The notes under the pieces: model-generated
What the model saw: the letters and a program-made list of their open reading frames with translations, nothing else
Told to the model about the DNA's origin: nothing
The model's database searches: none
Translations under genes and position numbers: made by a program
Assembly: GCA_949825025.1 (NCBI GenBank)
Contig: OX463788.1
Span: 29,753,715-29,817,714 of the forward strand
Source of the DNA: Siphlonurus alternatus
Taxonomy: Eukaryota; Arthropoda; Insecta; Ephemeroptera; Siphlonuridae
DNA: 64,000 nt
Direction of reading: 5' to 3'
In this document: positions 1 through 12,105 of the stretch, piece after piece
Numbering within the stretch: position 1 is the first letter of the stretch
Layout of the letters: each line of letters starts with the position of its first letter

Positions 1-2177
1 TCTGAACTGCAGTCTTCAGGCTCTAGTGCTTTGAACGGACTGAGAAACAAAGTACTTGGCAAGAGTGAGGTGAGTATTTGAAAGCAAGTAGCGTATCAGT
101 GATCAGTTACTAATAACAAATAAATTATTTAATTGATTATTTAAATTATTTAAATAAATAATAAATTACCTGCTGATCTCTCTATTTCTTGTATCAAAAT
201 CCAGCTGGACAAGAAGGCAATACAATATGTTGCTCGTAGTCCTACTGGTCCAGCTGGATTTTTACATAAGAAACAGCTAGAAAATCAGCTAATTTTTTAC
301 CTGGGATAGTGATGGATCAGATGCATCGTGTGAATTTTAACTTTTTTGAGATGGCTTTACTGGGTGCTCTTATCTATACAATTGTGTTTAGTTTAGTGAA
401 ATATTTAAAAAGGTAAAAAAAAAAAAAAAAAATGTTATTCCCCCTACCAATGCTTACAAAAATATTTTTGCAGATCTTTTACGGTGGTAAAAGTTTTATA
501 GCAATTCCTGCCAAGGCAAGCAAGAAACAGAGCCTGAATGACAACATGCGTATGCAGCAGATGTCCGGCACAATGCCCAGCAACTCTGTCAGTCCTCAGG
601 CCTCTGGAGTCCAAAGCGTTGCCGCTGGCCGTATGTTCCAGCAGAGGTTGGCATCCTCAAAGCAGAGCGACCAACAGCTGTGCTCAAGACTGGGAGTGCC
701 AGCACCAACTAGTCAGCCACGTCTGCAGCAGACCAAGCTAACGTCAGTACTTTGTGTCACTTGTGTCACCTTTGTGTTATAATTTTACATCCATGAAGAT
801 TAATTCTCTGTATTCTTAGTGCTGTGAAAGCTGTACCTGGTAAAGCTGAAACTACCACTATAAATTCCAGTGGAGACAAAAGAAAAGAGTCATCAATGGC
901 CTCGAGTTTTCAAACATGTTTGAATGCTCCTCGATCCACTCTTTCTCTGAAAAAGTTTGATAATGTTGAATTTAATGTTCAATTACGCAACACACCAACT
1001 CAGCAAGCAAAGGTAAAAATATCAATTAAAATCTAAAATTTATTACAACCTAAATTTTTAAATTTTGCATTCATGACGTATGGTGTTTTCTGAAACTTGA
1101 ACTTGATTGCAAGAAAAGTTTGAATATTAGTTTGATCCACAAATTTAATTGTTTATTTTTAAAAAAACTGAATGGCTTCAAATATAATTCATATTAAAAA
1201 TGTTGCTTCAGATTGATGCCATTCGCTTGGTCAGAGAGAAAGGTCTTGTTGTTAAGAATCCCAATGCAGTTAAGAAGAGGATTGCAGCAGACTGGATTCA
1301 GGCAATGAAACGGAAAGTTGAAGCTGATACTGGTGATACAGGTAATTTAATATGTACAGTAAGCTTGCATCGTTAAAACTTGCTAACAAGTTGCAAATTT
1401 TAAAACCACAACTGCTCGTTCTGTATAAACCAGTGGTGAAAGTAGTTTCAATCTCTTACCAGTGTGCATCACAGCTTCAAATAGAGGCTTAAGGGCCAAA
1501 AACCCCGCTGGAGGTGTGTTTTTTTTTTTTTTTTTTTTTTAAAGGGGTGTGGCTTAATTTTTCTTATATTGAAAAGTTGTTTTAAAATTAAATACTGAAA
1601 CTTTGAAGAAAAAAAAAGGGGGGCACCAGCAGGTGATTCTCATCCATTCGCATGCACATTAAATTCATAAAATAAAAAATATTCAAAAATATTCTTTGAG
1701 CCATTGCTAGTAAAAATTTTAATATGAAAAAAAAATCATTAGTGATTTGTAAAAAAGCACTTAGATCTTCATTGTCTATATAACAGCAGTATTAATATAA
1801 TAAAAATAATTTAGTTAACTGTTACGATTTGGAATGCTTTATAATTTAATCAAATATTACATTTTTTTAAACATTTAAGGTAGAGATATCGCCAATCAAC
1901 TGTTGAACGTAGTACCCTTTGATTAACATGCAAACCTTAGCAAATTCACAAAAATTCTGAAATTCTTTTGAGAGGCAGATATTAGTGCCTTAAAGCAGTA
2001 GAAAAAATTTCTAAACAATTTAAAAATACATTTTTTTTTTTTTATTAATTTTTTTTATTTTCAGCTTAGGGTTTTCCCATGGAGAGACAAACTGAAAACT
2101 TAATTTAAAAAAATCTGCTTGTCCGTTTGTTTGAAATTTTTTCTGCAACTTTTTGGTGCTAAGGACTGTCTCTCAAA

Positions 2178-2208
<31 letters not shown>

Positions 2209-4696
2209 TAAAAAAAATTAAATTATTATGAGGTTGCTAAGGTTTATATGTTAATCAAATGGGACTACTACAATCAATGTTCCGTGTTATCTTACCCTTA
2301 ACAATGTTTACTGTAGCAGTTACTATTTATTTTAATGCAATATTTTCATTTCATATCACATATCATTTATTCGTATTTATTTTTTGTGCAGTGAAAAAAA
2401 TAATAAAAGGAAAGTAAATTGTTGATTTTAATTATTTGCCTTAGTAACTTTTTAACTCAAAAGAAAGTGTAAGTTAAATTTTGTGAGACAACTACGAAGT
2501 AGAAGAATTAAATGTCATTCATTATTTGAGCATGATTAATGTTTTACAATGTAACTTCTTCGATTTTGGAAATACAGTATTATTATTATTTTTTTTTTTT
2601 TTTTTAATTATTGATTCTTTTTTATAAATTTCGATCAGTGTTTTACCAGTGCGCCGCTCTGGCGTCAAATGTCTTACCAGTGCGGTGCACTGATCACTGA
2701 TGCGCACCGGCTCACTTTCACCACTGGTATAAACACCTTATTATCCCTGTCTTAATGACTACTATCGGAACCAAAAAGGTGTGCCCCTCTCCTTATGGGA
2801 GTTATGTGCTATTCAGGGGCACACCTTTTTGGTTCCGATAGTAATGATGAAGTTCTTTGGTTGACAGTGCTTGTTATGTTTAGGTGTCAGAAGCAAGCAG
2901 ATGAAAACTGAAGGGGATGCTGGAGGGGAACAGTTCAAGTCACGGTTTAAGCAGCTGATGGCAGCCACCTCCAAGCATACAGATCTTGTGGAGGCTGCTG
3001 ACCAGGAGGCGCAGGACAAGTACTTTGACAACCTTGAGCTGAAGGAGAAACTGGAAGAGAAAATGCTGTCAACTTACAAGCTTGACTGCAAAGCAGTTAA
3101 ATGTTTGACTGTAAGTTGCATTTGTTGATAATTTATTTTTAATATTTATTATAACATGAAAATGATAAATGATAGAGAAAATTTAGGTAGAAATAAGTGT
3201 CACATTGATCGTAGTCGCTCGAAAGATATACATACACAGGGACTATTAGAGACATTTTGTTGTGGTAGTGTCTATATAATTTGCCAATCTCAACTTGGTA
3301 GATTTTGCATACATTGCCGATGTCATTTTTATATGTTACCTGTATTAAGCTCTTGACAGCATGTTGTTTCATCCTTTTGCTAAGACTCGTCAATAGAGCA
3401 GTGAAGCTTTGACCTGATCTGCAGTTACAGCGATGCTGGTGGGCCTTTGTGCAACATATGTGAATTTTTGCTGAACATCACTATTTTTGTTGTAGTGCAA
3501 CTACAAAGCCTTCTCCAGCAGTGACCTATGCAAAAAAGAAGGACACACCATCCGAGTTGTGGATGCAGTTAAGCGCTTCTTCCGGTGCCGTGACTGCAGC
3601 AACCGCACAATCACTCTTGAACTGATTCCGTTGACAAGCTGCAAGCAGTGCGGAGGCTCACGCTGGGAGAGAGCTCCCATGCTGAGGGTAAGTTTGTTGG
3701 CTTTTATCACTTCCAATACCAGCGTAACAAGTCAATGGCAACACTAATTTGAATGACATGCTACTTTAATGCTGTTGACTGCATTGTCATATACTGACAC
3801 CATCAAAACCAAAATCAGCATTATAACTGGACAATTGCACATTCTGATAACAGAAAAGATTTATTTCAATCATTCGATTATGATTACAGAGCATTTTCAA
3901 AGAATGAAAAATAATTAATAAATCTATATGTATGTATTCGTTTTTGCAGTACCTTCAGTTATCCAGAAAATAATATTATTCGTAATAATTCTGATCTTGT
4001 CATCACATACATTAAATGAAATTGCAAGGCTTAGTGCCATCATCTTTCAGCTAATAGTCGATTTACTGAACAACTCGGGACAGCACAAACATTGCCTGAT
4101 TTGTTGGTATTGTCATGCATTGATATGTCATTTATTTATAAACGAGGATAGGAACATGTATGATAGGAAAATATTTGTTGGGAAGGGATCATGTCAGTCT
4201 TACTAAAAAATAAATTATAGTAAAACGTTAAATTTCAATATGGCTACGACAGATAGACTACAGTACTGTAGTAAAAATGAAAAATCTTGAGAGTATATTA
4301 ATGAGATGCCCCCTTTAAACCAAATGAATATGTCTCTGAAAATTGTCATTCTCAAAGTTAGAAGATCATTCTGGCATGAAAAAGCTTCTCACTGTTTAAT
4401 ACAGTATTTATAACTTTTTAGGCATTAAATTAGAAGTATGAATAATTTTCCGATCATGCAGTACATACAGTTAACATGTTGTAGGAAAAAATAAAAAAAT
4501 ATTTATAGTTGATGAGTCCCTGATTTTATTTTGTTCTCTTCTATTGGTGTTTGAGGATATTGAAATATCATTCTAAAAATATTGTTTGTTTCAGGAAAAG
4601 AAAACAAATATGCATACTCTATCTATTTGTGGCAATAACGACAAGCCAGGAGGCTGCAGCTCAGATGCCAATCTCAACTTATTGGTTCCTGAGTAG
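1..4696 (+). CDS. MCM10: MCM10 replication factor, C-terminal part (7 exons, 5' end outside window)
   Basis: Seven exons with GT-AG borders join in frame: 1-69, 474-742, 820-1012, 1212-1341, 2884-3110, 3496-3687 and 4595-4696 (stop TAG 4694-4696), giving 393 residues. MCM10 binds DNA and the CMG helicase during origin firing in the nucleus. The N-terminal OB fold and zinc finger would lie upstream of the window. Exons 1-2 hold the segment just after them (FYGGKSF). Exons 3-4 hold the basic linker. Exon 5 holds a charged helix (ELKEKLEEKM) leading into CKAVKCLTC. Exon 6 holds the rest of the C-terminal zinc region: DLCKKEGH, the VKRFFRC block, and CKQCGG followed by RWERAPML. These are hallmarks of the Mcm10 C-terminal domain. 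The short tail is unlike the vertebrate tail. Introns contain a hAT element and a hairpin. Identification is confident; exon 1 is partial at its 5' side. Confidence 0.93.
205..306 (+). other. Exon-like open segment inside the first MCM10 intron
   Basis: A pyrimidine tract and AG at 203-204 precede an open stretch of about 33 codons that would read in phase with exon 1 but ends at a stop (TAG 307-309). Skipping it joins exon 1 cleanly to the conserved FYGGKSF exon, so it is not part of the main reading. It could be a cassette or poison exon, or chance. No good GT donor was found before the stop. Confidence 0.2.
1431..2726. mobile_element. hAT-type DNA transposon, non-autonomous, with 8-bp TSD
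   Basis: The ends are inverted: CAGTGGTGAAAGT at 1431 and the complement ending CACCACTG at 2726. The flanking 8 bp, GTATAAAC, is identical at 1423-1430 and 2727-2734. CAG-ended TIRs with an 8-bp target-site duplication are the signature of the hAT superfamily. No transposase reading frame is visible in the 1,296 bp. A TTAA-flanked MITE (1879-2297) sits inside it, so that one is younger or was carried along. It lies in the MCM10 intron between exons 4 and 5. Confidence 0.88.
1879..2297. mobile_element. TTAA-flanked foldback MITE (copy 1)
   Basis: The two halves are inverted copies. Both read towards a shared block, about TTTGATTAACATG then AAACCTTAGCAA, and both sides are flanked by TTAA (1875-1878, 2298-2301). 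The termini resemble GGGTAAGATAACACG. TTAA duplication is typical of piggyBac and Kolobok elements. Related copies lie at 12418, 30804 and 61591. Confidence 0.7.
2760..2843. repeat. 84-bp perfect-stem hairpin in MCM10 intron
   Basis: A 29-bp arm at 2760-2788 (TACTATCGGAACCAAAAAGG, continuing GTGTGCCCCT) is matched perfectly by its complement at 2815-2843, leaving a 26-nt loop. It lies 40 bp upstream of MCM10 exon 5. It is either a tiny foldback MITE or a pre-miRNA-like hairpin that would be transcribed with MCM10. Confidence 0.75.
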
Positions 4697-7103
4697 ACTT
4701 ACTATCAAACACATTGTTTTCACAAAGAAAAATCATATACAGTAGTTCATTGATTTCTTTTATTTAGTTTTGTTACAGTTCCTACCTTCTTGCTTTGAAA
4801 ATTTAATTTAAACATTGATGATGTAAGTTTAATATAAGTAAGCTGTCTGTGGAAATCAGGCCTATTTTTTTCAATATGTCAAAGTAAAAATCAAACATTA
4901 AAGTGTGGTAAATTTAAATAGGTAGAGTTTGAGTAAAAGCTGTATTTTTGCATCATATTAAAAACAAGTTTTACATTTAAATTTTTTTTCTCATTTATCT
5001 TAATTATCCTGGAATAATTTCTTTAATATAGTTCAAAGGAATATAAATGTTGGTGCTTGCATATTATAGGCAATATACCTGAACATCTGATTATTTTATG
5101 GGATTATACTTTGTTATAGCTTTCTACAGAAACATCTACTGACGCGTTTTCATAGGGCTGTCGTCAGTAGGGACTGGGGGAGATAAGAAAGGTCTGTGAA
5201 AGATAAGGAAAAAATATATAAATATACAGTATATGTAATATACATATGCCACAGCATTATTCTTTTTTTATGAACCAGATGATAGGAATGCTGTACTGGG
5301 GCGCAGCAGTGCTCGAAAAGTTGCATACTTGCAAGGAGTTCTATGCAGTATTGTAACATTACTGCATATTGTATTGTAACAATTTGTTGCTGTATTACCG
5401 CCAGTGGTCGAATAAATATATTCTATTCTATGTAATGGACTCTGAACAGTTTGAACTCCAGGATTTTTTTTTTTTTTTTTTACAAACTTACAACTATTTC
5501 TTTTAAAACATTTTTTTTAAAACAAATAATATTTCAAGTTAAAAAAGTTAAAATATACTATATATATAATATTTTTTTAAATATTACCCTTACTATCCCA
5601 GTACAACTTTCTCGGTCCTGCAGTGTTGGACCAATGCTAAGACTGTCGGGCCAGTGCTGGTCCAACACATTTTTGACACCCTGTGTTTACTGGGATTCTT
5701 TTGATTTTTATTTAAAATTTCAGCTGGCGTTTTTTACACTTTAAATTTAAAGTAAGTTCAATGTAAGTAGTAAGTAATAATTTTATTAATAGATATCTAT
5801 CTAAGGATTCTAAAAGGCTATACCATCAGAAACAAGTGGATGAGAGCTAGTCCAGAGAGAGAAAAAAAAATGTTTTTTTCTGTTTTTCCGTGTACCAGCA
5901 ACTCAGTAAATTATTTAGCAGCAAATATGCGTGAGCAATTAAAGAAATATCATCTAAAAAAAAAATTAAAATAAAAAAAAACTTTGATCTGTCCTGCCGA
6001 TCGAGAGGTCTCTCGTATGCGAGTATATAATATACACAAAATCAGGCGACAACCAGAATCTAATGTGAATTTTTAAAGACACAATATAATTTAAAAAATA
6101 ACAAATGAAATTTTTGTGAGAAAAATTGCATTAACCTTATTTTATTATTTTGTTATTGATATTTAGTAAAGAAAAAAAAATAATTGATGCTATAATTAAC
6201 TCACGTAACAATAAATATCAATAATTATTCAATAAAATGGCAATTTCAATATTTTTTTTAATCGTGTAACGTGTTACTTTAATTTAATAAACAAATAATC
6301 CTGTTAAAAGTAAAGATTATAAATGTAATCATTTATAATTTATATTGTATAAATTAATAAATTGATGTACCCAGATTTGACATTCAGTTTTCATAACAAT
6401 TCAGTTTTTCTGCAACTTATTTTGGAAAAAAATTATATGCTAAAAATAATATTTTGTACATTTTAAATTTTTCTTATCAAGTGAACACTTGTAAATTAAA
6501 AAAAAATATATATATTAAGTTTGAAACATTCAATCACGATTTCAAAAGGGTCATAATAAAATAAAAATGCATGCATTTTTTGTTTTTAGATAATATATCT
6601 ATTCTGCTTCTTTATTGGAAGCATATAATTTTATGATTTTGTCATAATTTTACCCACAAAACTACAATTACCTTAAAAAAAAATCGCGCCTGATGCGGCG
6701 GGCTATTGGTGGGCGGCCCCTAATGGAGTTCTATAATTGGTCCCATGCCTGACAGCACCCCCAAGTAATTTAACAATTAGGACACGAGCCACTGCCCCTG
6801 ATAAATATCAATAATTATTCAATAAAAAGACAATTTTAATATTTTTTAATCGTGCATGCATAGTGGGGGCCTCCTAGGATCGAGAGGGACCCTGTTCGGT
6901 CGAACCAGCTGCATCACTATACTCTAGAGTGACGGCCCTGAATTATCAATACAATTTGAAGTTTTGCAACTAACAGGATTGAGCAGCAACATTTTCAATA
7001 ATTTTAAGAAGTAAAGTTTTTTTTTTTTTTGTATTAATTTTATTATATTATTATTTTTACTAAACATGAATTATACTGAAGCAGCAACTATTATATATAT
7101 ATA
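4697..7103. other. MCM10 3' flank and intergenic DNA, no gene seen
   Basis: AT-rich sequence after the MCM10 stop. A possible poly(A) signal ATTAAA lies near 4,897 and AATAAA near 5,411. A segment of about 55 bp containing AAATATCAATAATTATTC occurs twice, near 6,208 and 6,802. A GC-richer patch at 6,866-6,945 ends AGTGACGGCCCTG, which looks like a decayed transposon end. No convincing coding region was found. Confidence 0.5.
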
Positions 7104-8716
7104 TGTTAGCACCCAAAGCCGAATTCGGGCAAAAGCCGGAAAAAATGCCCACATAGTTTTGCGCATCACGAAATGAGCCAAAGCCGAAGTGAGTTTTTTT
7201 TTCGGCTTTGGCGCATTTCATTTTGAACAAAACTAGATCTGCTCAAATCGAAATGCACCAAAGCCGATATGAGATTTTACTTCGGCTTTGGCGCATTTCA
7301 TTTTGAGCAAAACTAGTTCTGCGCATCGCGGTTTGAGCAAAAGTCGAAATGATATTTTATTTCGGGTTTGGAGCAAAATTTTGAGCACATCTAGTTTTGC
7401 GCAAAATAAAGATGATTTTAATGACGAGATGATGATTTTAATTTTAATGATATTTATTTTAATTTCTTAAAAAGAAAAAAAAAAAAAAAAAACTAATCAT
7501 AATCAAATGTAATCATACAGTATATATGCATACGTACGTACATACCTTATAAAAAATATTGTAGAATCTGTTGATTTTATAAAACACTCCACCATTTCTG
7601 TCACTTAATTACTATTTGATGATGTTTTTGTTAAATTAATAATTTTTTTGTTTTAAGAACTGCAGCTCAAATAAAATAGACATACATTATACGCCACACG
7701 TTTTAAAGTATTCATTTATAGATTCACTCGCTCTCACCATTAGAAATATTTTGTCATGTACGCACTTGTAAATTTCATAGTTCTATGTCTTAGAATTAGG
7801 CTATCATGCAATACAGGTTGTTATCGGTACAACGAGATAAGAAAGTAGCCTTTACCTCTGCAATGAAGTTTAACCCCATTTGATTGCCGTATGCATATAT
7901 GCTGATGTATTGTTGCTGCTACCTGGGTTGTATAAGCCTGTGCTTCTATACAATGTTCATAGAAATAGAACTTTGAAATTTACGAGTGCGTGCATGACAA
8001 TATTTCTATGGTGAGAGCGAGTGAATCTAAAGAATAACGTGTGGCGTATAATATATGTCTATTTTATTTGAGCTGCAGTTCTTAAAACAAAAAATTTATT
8101 AATTTAACAAAAACATCATCAAATAGTAATTAAGTGACAGAAATGGTGGAGTGTTTTATAAAATCAACAGATTTTACAATATTTTTTATAAGGTATGTAC
8201 GCGGCGTTCGTATACTGTTATGATTACATTTTAAAGTTATTATTTTTTCCCGAATTAATTTATTTTTAAACAGCGCTTGAAAGATATTAGGTCACAATAC
8301 TAATATTTATTATAAGTTTAGTCTTATATAGTTTTTTATTTTTCTTTTTAAAAATTTAAAATTAATATCATTAAAATTGAAATCATTATCTCGTCATTAA
8401 AATCATCTTTATTTTGCGCAAAACTAGAAGTGCTCAAAATTTTGCTCCAAACCCGAAATAAAACATCATTTCGACTTTTGCTCAAACCGCGATGCGCAGA
8501 ACTAGTTTTGCTCAAAATGAAATGCGCCAAAGCCGAAGTAAAATCTCATATCGGCTTTGGCGCATTTCGATTTGAGCAGATCTAGTTTTGTTCAAAATGA
8601 AATGCGCCAAAACCGAAACAAAAACTTACTTCGGCTTTGGCTCATTTCGTGATGCGCAAAACTAGATGTGGGCATTTTTTTCGGCTTTTGCCCGAATTCG
8701 GCTTTCGGTGCTAACA
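7104..8716. mobile_element. TA-embedded foldback element, family 1, copy A
   Basis: The element begins TGTTAGCACCCAAAGCCG and ends with the complement (...GGTGCTAACA). It sits directly inside TATATA on both sides. Arms of about 700 bp are inverted copies of each other around a loop near 7,800-7,970. The outer 380 bp of each arm is a chain of short hairpins: CAAAGCCGA against TCGGCTTTG, GCGCATTTC against GAAATGCGC, and CAAAACTAGTTCTG cores. The 60-codon frames at 7288-7470 and 8348-8530 are by-products of this repeated architecture and probably not genes. No transposase is seen. Confidence 0.8.
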
Positions 8717-8738
8717 TATATATATTTATATATATATA

Positions 8739-8814
8739 TGTTAGCACCCAAAGCCGAATTCGGGCAAAAGCCGAAAAAAATGCTCACATCTAGTTCTGCG
8801 CATCACGAAATGAG
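8739..8814. mobile_element. Truncated end of a family 1 foldback element
   Basis: Repeats the first 76 bp of the family 1 terminus (TGTTAGCACCCAAAGCCG onward), then breaks off into a TA array at about 8,815. It lies between copies A and B, separated from each by TA repeats. Confidence 0.75.
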
Positions 8815-8830
8815 ATTTTATATATATTAT

Positions 8831-8897
<67 letters not shown>

Positions 8898-8925
8898 TAC
8901 ATACATATATATATATATATATATA
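8815..8925. repeat. (TA)n array
   Basis: Imperfect TA dinucleotide run between a truncated and a full family 1 foldback. Reading frames through it give only Ile-Tyr repeats. Confidence 0.9.
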
Positions 8926-10929
8926 TGTTAGCACCCAAAGCCGAATTCGGGCAAAAGCCGAAAAAAATGCTCACATCTAGTTCTGCGCATCACGAAATGA
9001 GCCAAAGCCGAAGTGAGTTTTTTTTTCCGGCTTTGGCGCATTTCATTTTGAACAAAACTAGATCTGCTCAAATCGAAATGCGCCAAAGCCGATATGAGAT
9101 TCTACTTCGGCTTTGGCGCATTTCATTTTGAGCAAAACTAGTTCTGCGCATCGCGGTTTGAGCAAAAGTCGAAATGATATTTTATTTCGGGTTTGGAGCA
9201 AAATTTTGAGCACATCTAGTTTTGCGCAAAATAAAGATGATTTTAGTGACGAGATGATGTTTTTAATTTTAATGAAATTAATTTTAATTTTTCAAAAAGA
9301 AAAATAAAAAACTAAACTTATAATAAATATTAATATTGTGACCTAATATCTTTCAAGCGCTGTTTAAAAATAAATTAATTAGGGAAAAAATGATAACTTT
9401 AAAATGTAATCATATACAGTATACGTACATACCTTATTAAAATATTGTAGAATCTGTTGTTTTTATAAAACACTCCCCATTTCTGTCACTTAATTACTAT
9501 TTGATTATGTTTTTGTTAAATTAATAAATTTTTTGTTTTAAGAACTGCATGCAGCTCAAATAAAATAGACATATACGCCACACCGTTTTAAAGTATTCTT
9601 TAGATTCACTCGCTCTCACCATTAGAAATATAATATTGTCACGCACGCACTTGTAAATTTCATAGTTCTATTTCTTCGAACATTGTAGCAGCCACAATAC
9701 ATAAACATATACGGCAATCAAATGGGGTTTTAAACTTCATTGCAGAGGTAAAGGCTACTTTCTTATCTCGTTGTACCGATAACAACCTGTATTGCATGAT
9801 AGCCTAATTCTAAGAAATTAATTGCAGCTATAAGTATATGATTATACAGACTAAACTTGTTGGCCAACAATATTTGCGTGCGAGCGAGTAAATCTTTTTT
9901 TTTTTTATTGGTCATTTTGTTACATAGATCAACCAAGGTTATTTTACATAACCTTATTGGTTGAAACAAGTTATTAAAAAGAATAATTCTTCAAGACCCT
10001 TATTATGTCTTTAAATTTAATCTTAATTTACAACAATTTTTTTTTTTTTGTTTTTTTCAAAGAAAATATATAGATGAAATTATTGACAAAATATATTTCC
10101 AGAAAGAAAAAAATTAACATTTTGAAACATTTCTTTCAACTTATTTAAATTATAATGATTTAAAGAAAACAAAAAATTTTGAGTACAATATGATAATCAA
10201 TTTTCCCTAAGACTCTAGAACAATGTAGATTACCCTATTTGAGTAGGGTAATCTAATATATACTTTAAAACGTGTGGCGTATATGTCTATTTTATTTGAG
10301 CTGCATGCAGTTCTTAAAACAAAAAATTTATTAATTTAACAAAAACATAATCAAGTAGTAATTAAGTGACAAAAATAGTGGAGTGTTTTATAAAAACAAC
10401 AGATTCTACAATATTTTTATAAGGTATGTACGTATATTGTATATGATTACATTTTAAAGTTATTATTTTTTCCCTAATTAATTTATTTTTAAACAGCGCT
10501 TGAAAGATATTAGGTCACAATATTAATATTTATTATAAGTTTAGTTTTTTATTTTTCTTTTTGAAAAATTAAAATTAATTTCATTAAAATTAAAAACATC
10601 ATCTCGTCACTAAAATCATCTTTATTTTGCGCAAAACTAGATGTGCTCAAAATTTTGCTCCAAACTCGAAATAAAATATCATTTCGACTTTTGCTCAAAC
10701 CGCGATGCGCAGAACTAGTTTTGCTCAAAATGAAATGCGCCAAAGCCGAAGTAGAATCTCATATCGGCTTTGGCGCATTTCGATTTGAGCAGATCTAGTT
10801 TTGTTCAAAATGAAATGCGCCAAAGCCGAAAAAAAAACTCACTTCGGCTTTGGCTCATTTCGTGATGCGCAGAACTGGATGTGAGCATTTTTTTCGGCTT
10901 TTGCCCGAATTCGGCTTTGGGTGCTAACA
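8926..10929. mobile_element. TA-embedded foldback element, family 1, copy B
   Basis: Same termini and hairpin chain as copy A: TGTTAGCACCCAAAGCCG at 8926 and its complement ending at 10929. Arms are inverted over roughly 700 bp (8926-9660 against 10260-10929). The loop is larger than in copy A, carrying about 400 bp of unrelated AT-rich DNA (9,800-10,230). Both outer flanks are TA repeats. Similarity between arms is high, with few differences seen by eye. Confidence 0.8.
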
Positions 10930-10947
10930 TATATATATATATATACA

Positions 10948-11015
<68 letters not shown>
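10930..11015. repeat. (TA)n array
   Basis: Nearly pure TA run immediately after foldback copy B, consistent with the element having inserted into an existing TA tract. Confidence 0.9.
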
Positions 11016-11020
<5 letters not shown>

Positions 11021-11114
11021 TAGACATTACCATATAAGCATGTATTTTTTTTGTAATTATCGGTATAGTTAACTGATTAAGTTTCTAATTGGATTTTTTA
11101 AAATTAAATCTAAA

Positions 11115-11281
11115 AGGTGCATTTCCATGGAGCGAATGTAGAGCGGGGCTTGATGCGGCGAGAAAGGCGCACTTGCTTCAATGTCATATGGCTGCTATAT
11201 ATGACATTGAAGTTAAGTGTGCCTTTCACGCCGCGTCAAGCCCCGCTCGATCTACATTCGCTCCATGGAAATGCACCTTAA
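11115..11281. mobile_element. Short palindromic MITE (167 bp)
   Basis: Begins AAGGTGCATTTCCATGGAGC and ends with the complement. The two halves meet near a TATATATGACATTGAAG core. The ends resemble those of the tandem MITE at 54,157 (AAGGTGGATT), suggesting one broader family. It lies just downstream of the PACRG stop. Confidence 0.75.
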
Positions 11282-11370
11282 TGCTAAAACAGAAGTTAAA
11301 ATTTTTAAACTTGCATTAAACTCGATCTCGATCACATTTTGACAGAGAGAACTTTTTGCTGATTGAGACT

Positions 11371-11534
11371 CTAGCTGACGATAAGGCAAGACTCGTACGT
11401 GGGCACCATATACTTGATGTTGATGAAGGCATCCTCACCACCGTAGCGCTCCAGCACCTCCAGCGTCTCCTGCACCAAATCGCCCACGTTGCGCCGCTTG
11501 TGCTGGCTGTAGTCAATGCCATCTCCCGTGTTAA
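11371..11534 (-). CDS. PACRG: PACRG last coding exon
   Basis: The acceptor TTGTAG ends at 11535 on the minus strand; the exon starts TTAACACGGGAG and ends with TAG (complement of 11371-11373). It encodes [28 protein letters not shown] and [15 protein letters not shown], the C-terminal part of the ParcG domain. A foldback MITE begins about 15 bp inside the intron, so the branch and pyrimidine region of this acceptor is partly MITE-derived. Confidence 0.94.
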
Positions 11535-12021
11535 CTACAACAGTGAATGTCAATTATTTTTATTGCAGAAATGGATAGAGGGTGCAAAATAATGCAACCC
11601 TGATTTTTTTCAGAATTTTTAGAGCCCGGAAAGTATGTTTAAAAAATTATTGAAAGTCCTTTTTGTGACGTCACGAGACGGCAAGTCCTATCCTTTTCTT
11701 AAGGAGCGGTGCCTTGTGAAATCACAAAAAGAATTTTCAATACTTTTTTAAAAATAGTTCCCGGGCCCTAAAAAAGCTGAAAAAAATCAGGGTAGCATAA
11801 CTTTGCACCCTCTATTCATTTCTGCAATGAAAAAACATTGAAGTCGATACTCAATTATATATATAGTGAGGGATAAATTAAAAAAGGGTTGCCTCTAAAA
11901 AAAATACAGAAAATCTTCCATCTTAAAAAATATGAAATATATAACAATTAAGTCTGACTTTTTTTTAGATATTCAACAATGAAAATAATGAATAAAAATA
12001 ACTTAAATATTAATAAAGGTT

Positions 12022-12105
<84 letters not shown>

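Noticed and set aside
7288..7470. A 60-codon frame conserved in four places (7288, 8348, 9113, 10549)
   Set aside because: Conserved because it lies in the foldback arms; codon pattern follows the hairpin modules and there is no start context or partner exon.
10839..11033. Open frames giving long Ile-Tyr repeats, here and at 33604, 41700, 42286, 44039, 44066, 46993 and 58740
   Set aside because: They are read-through of (TA)n arrays; no coding signal.
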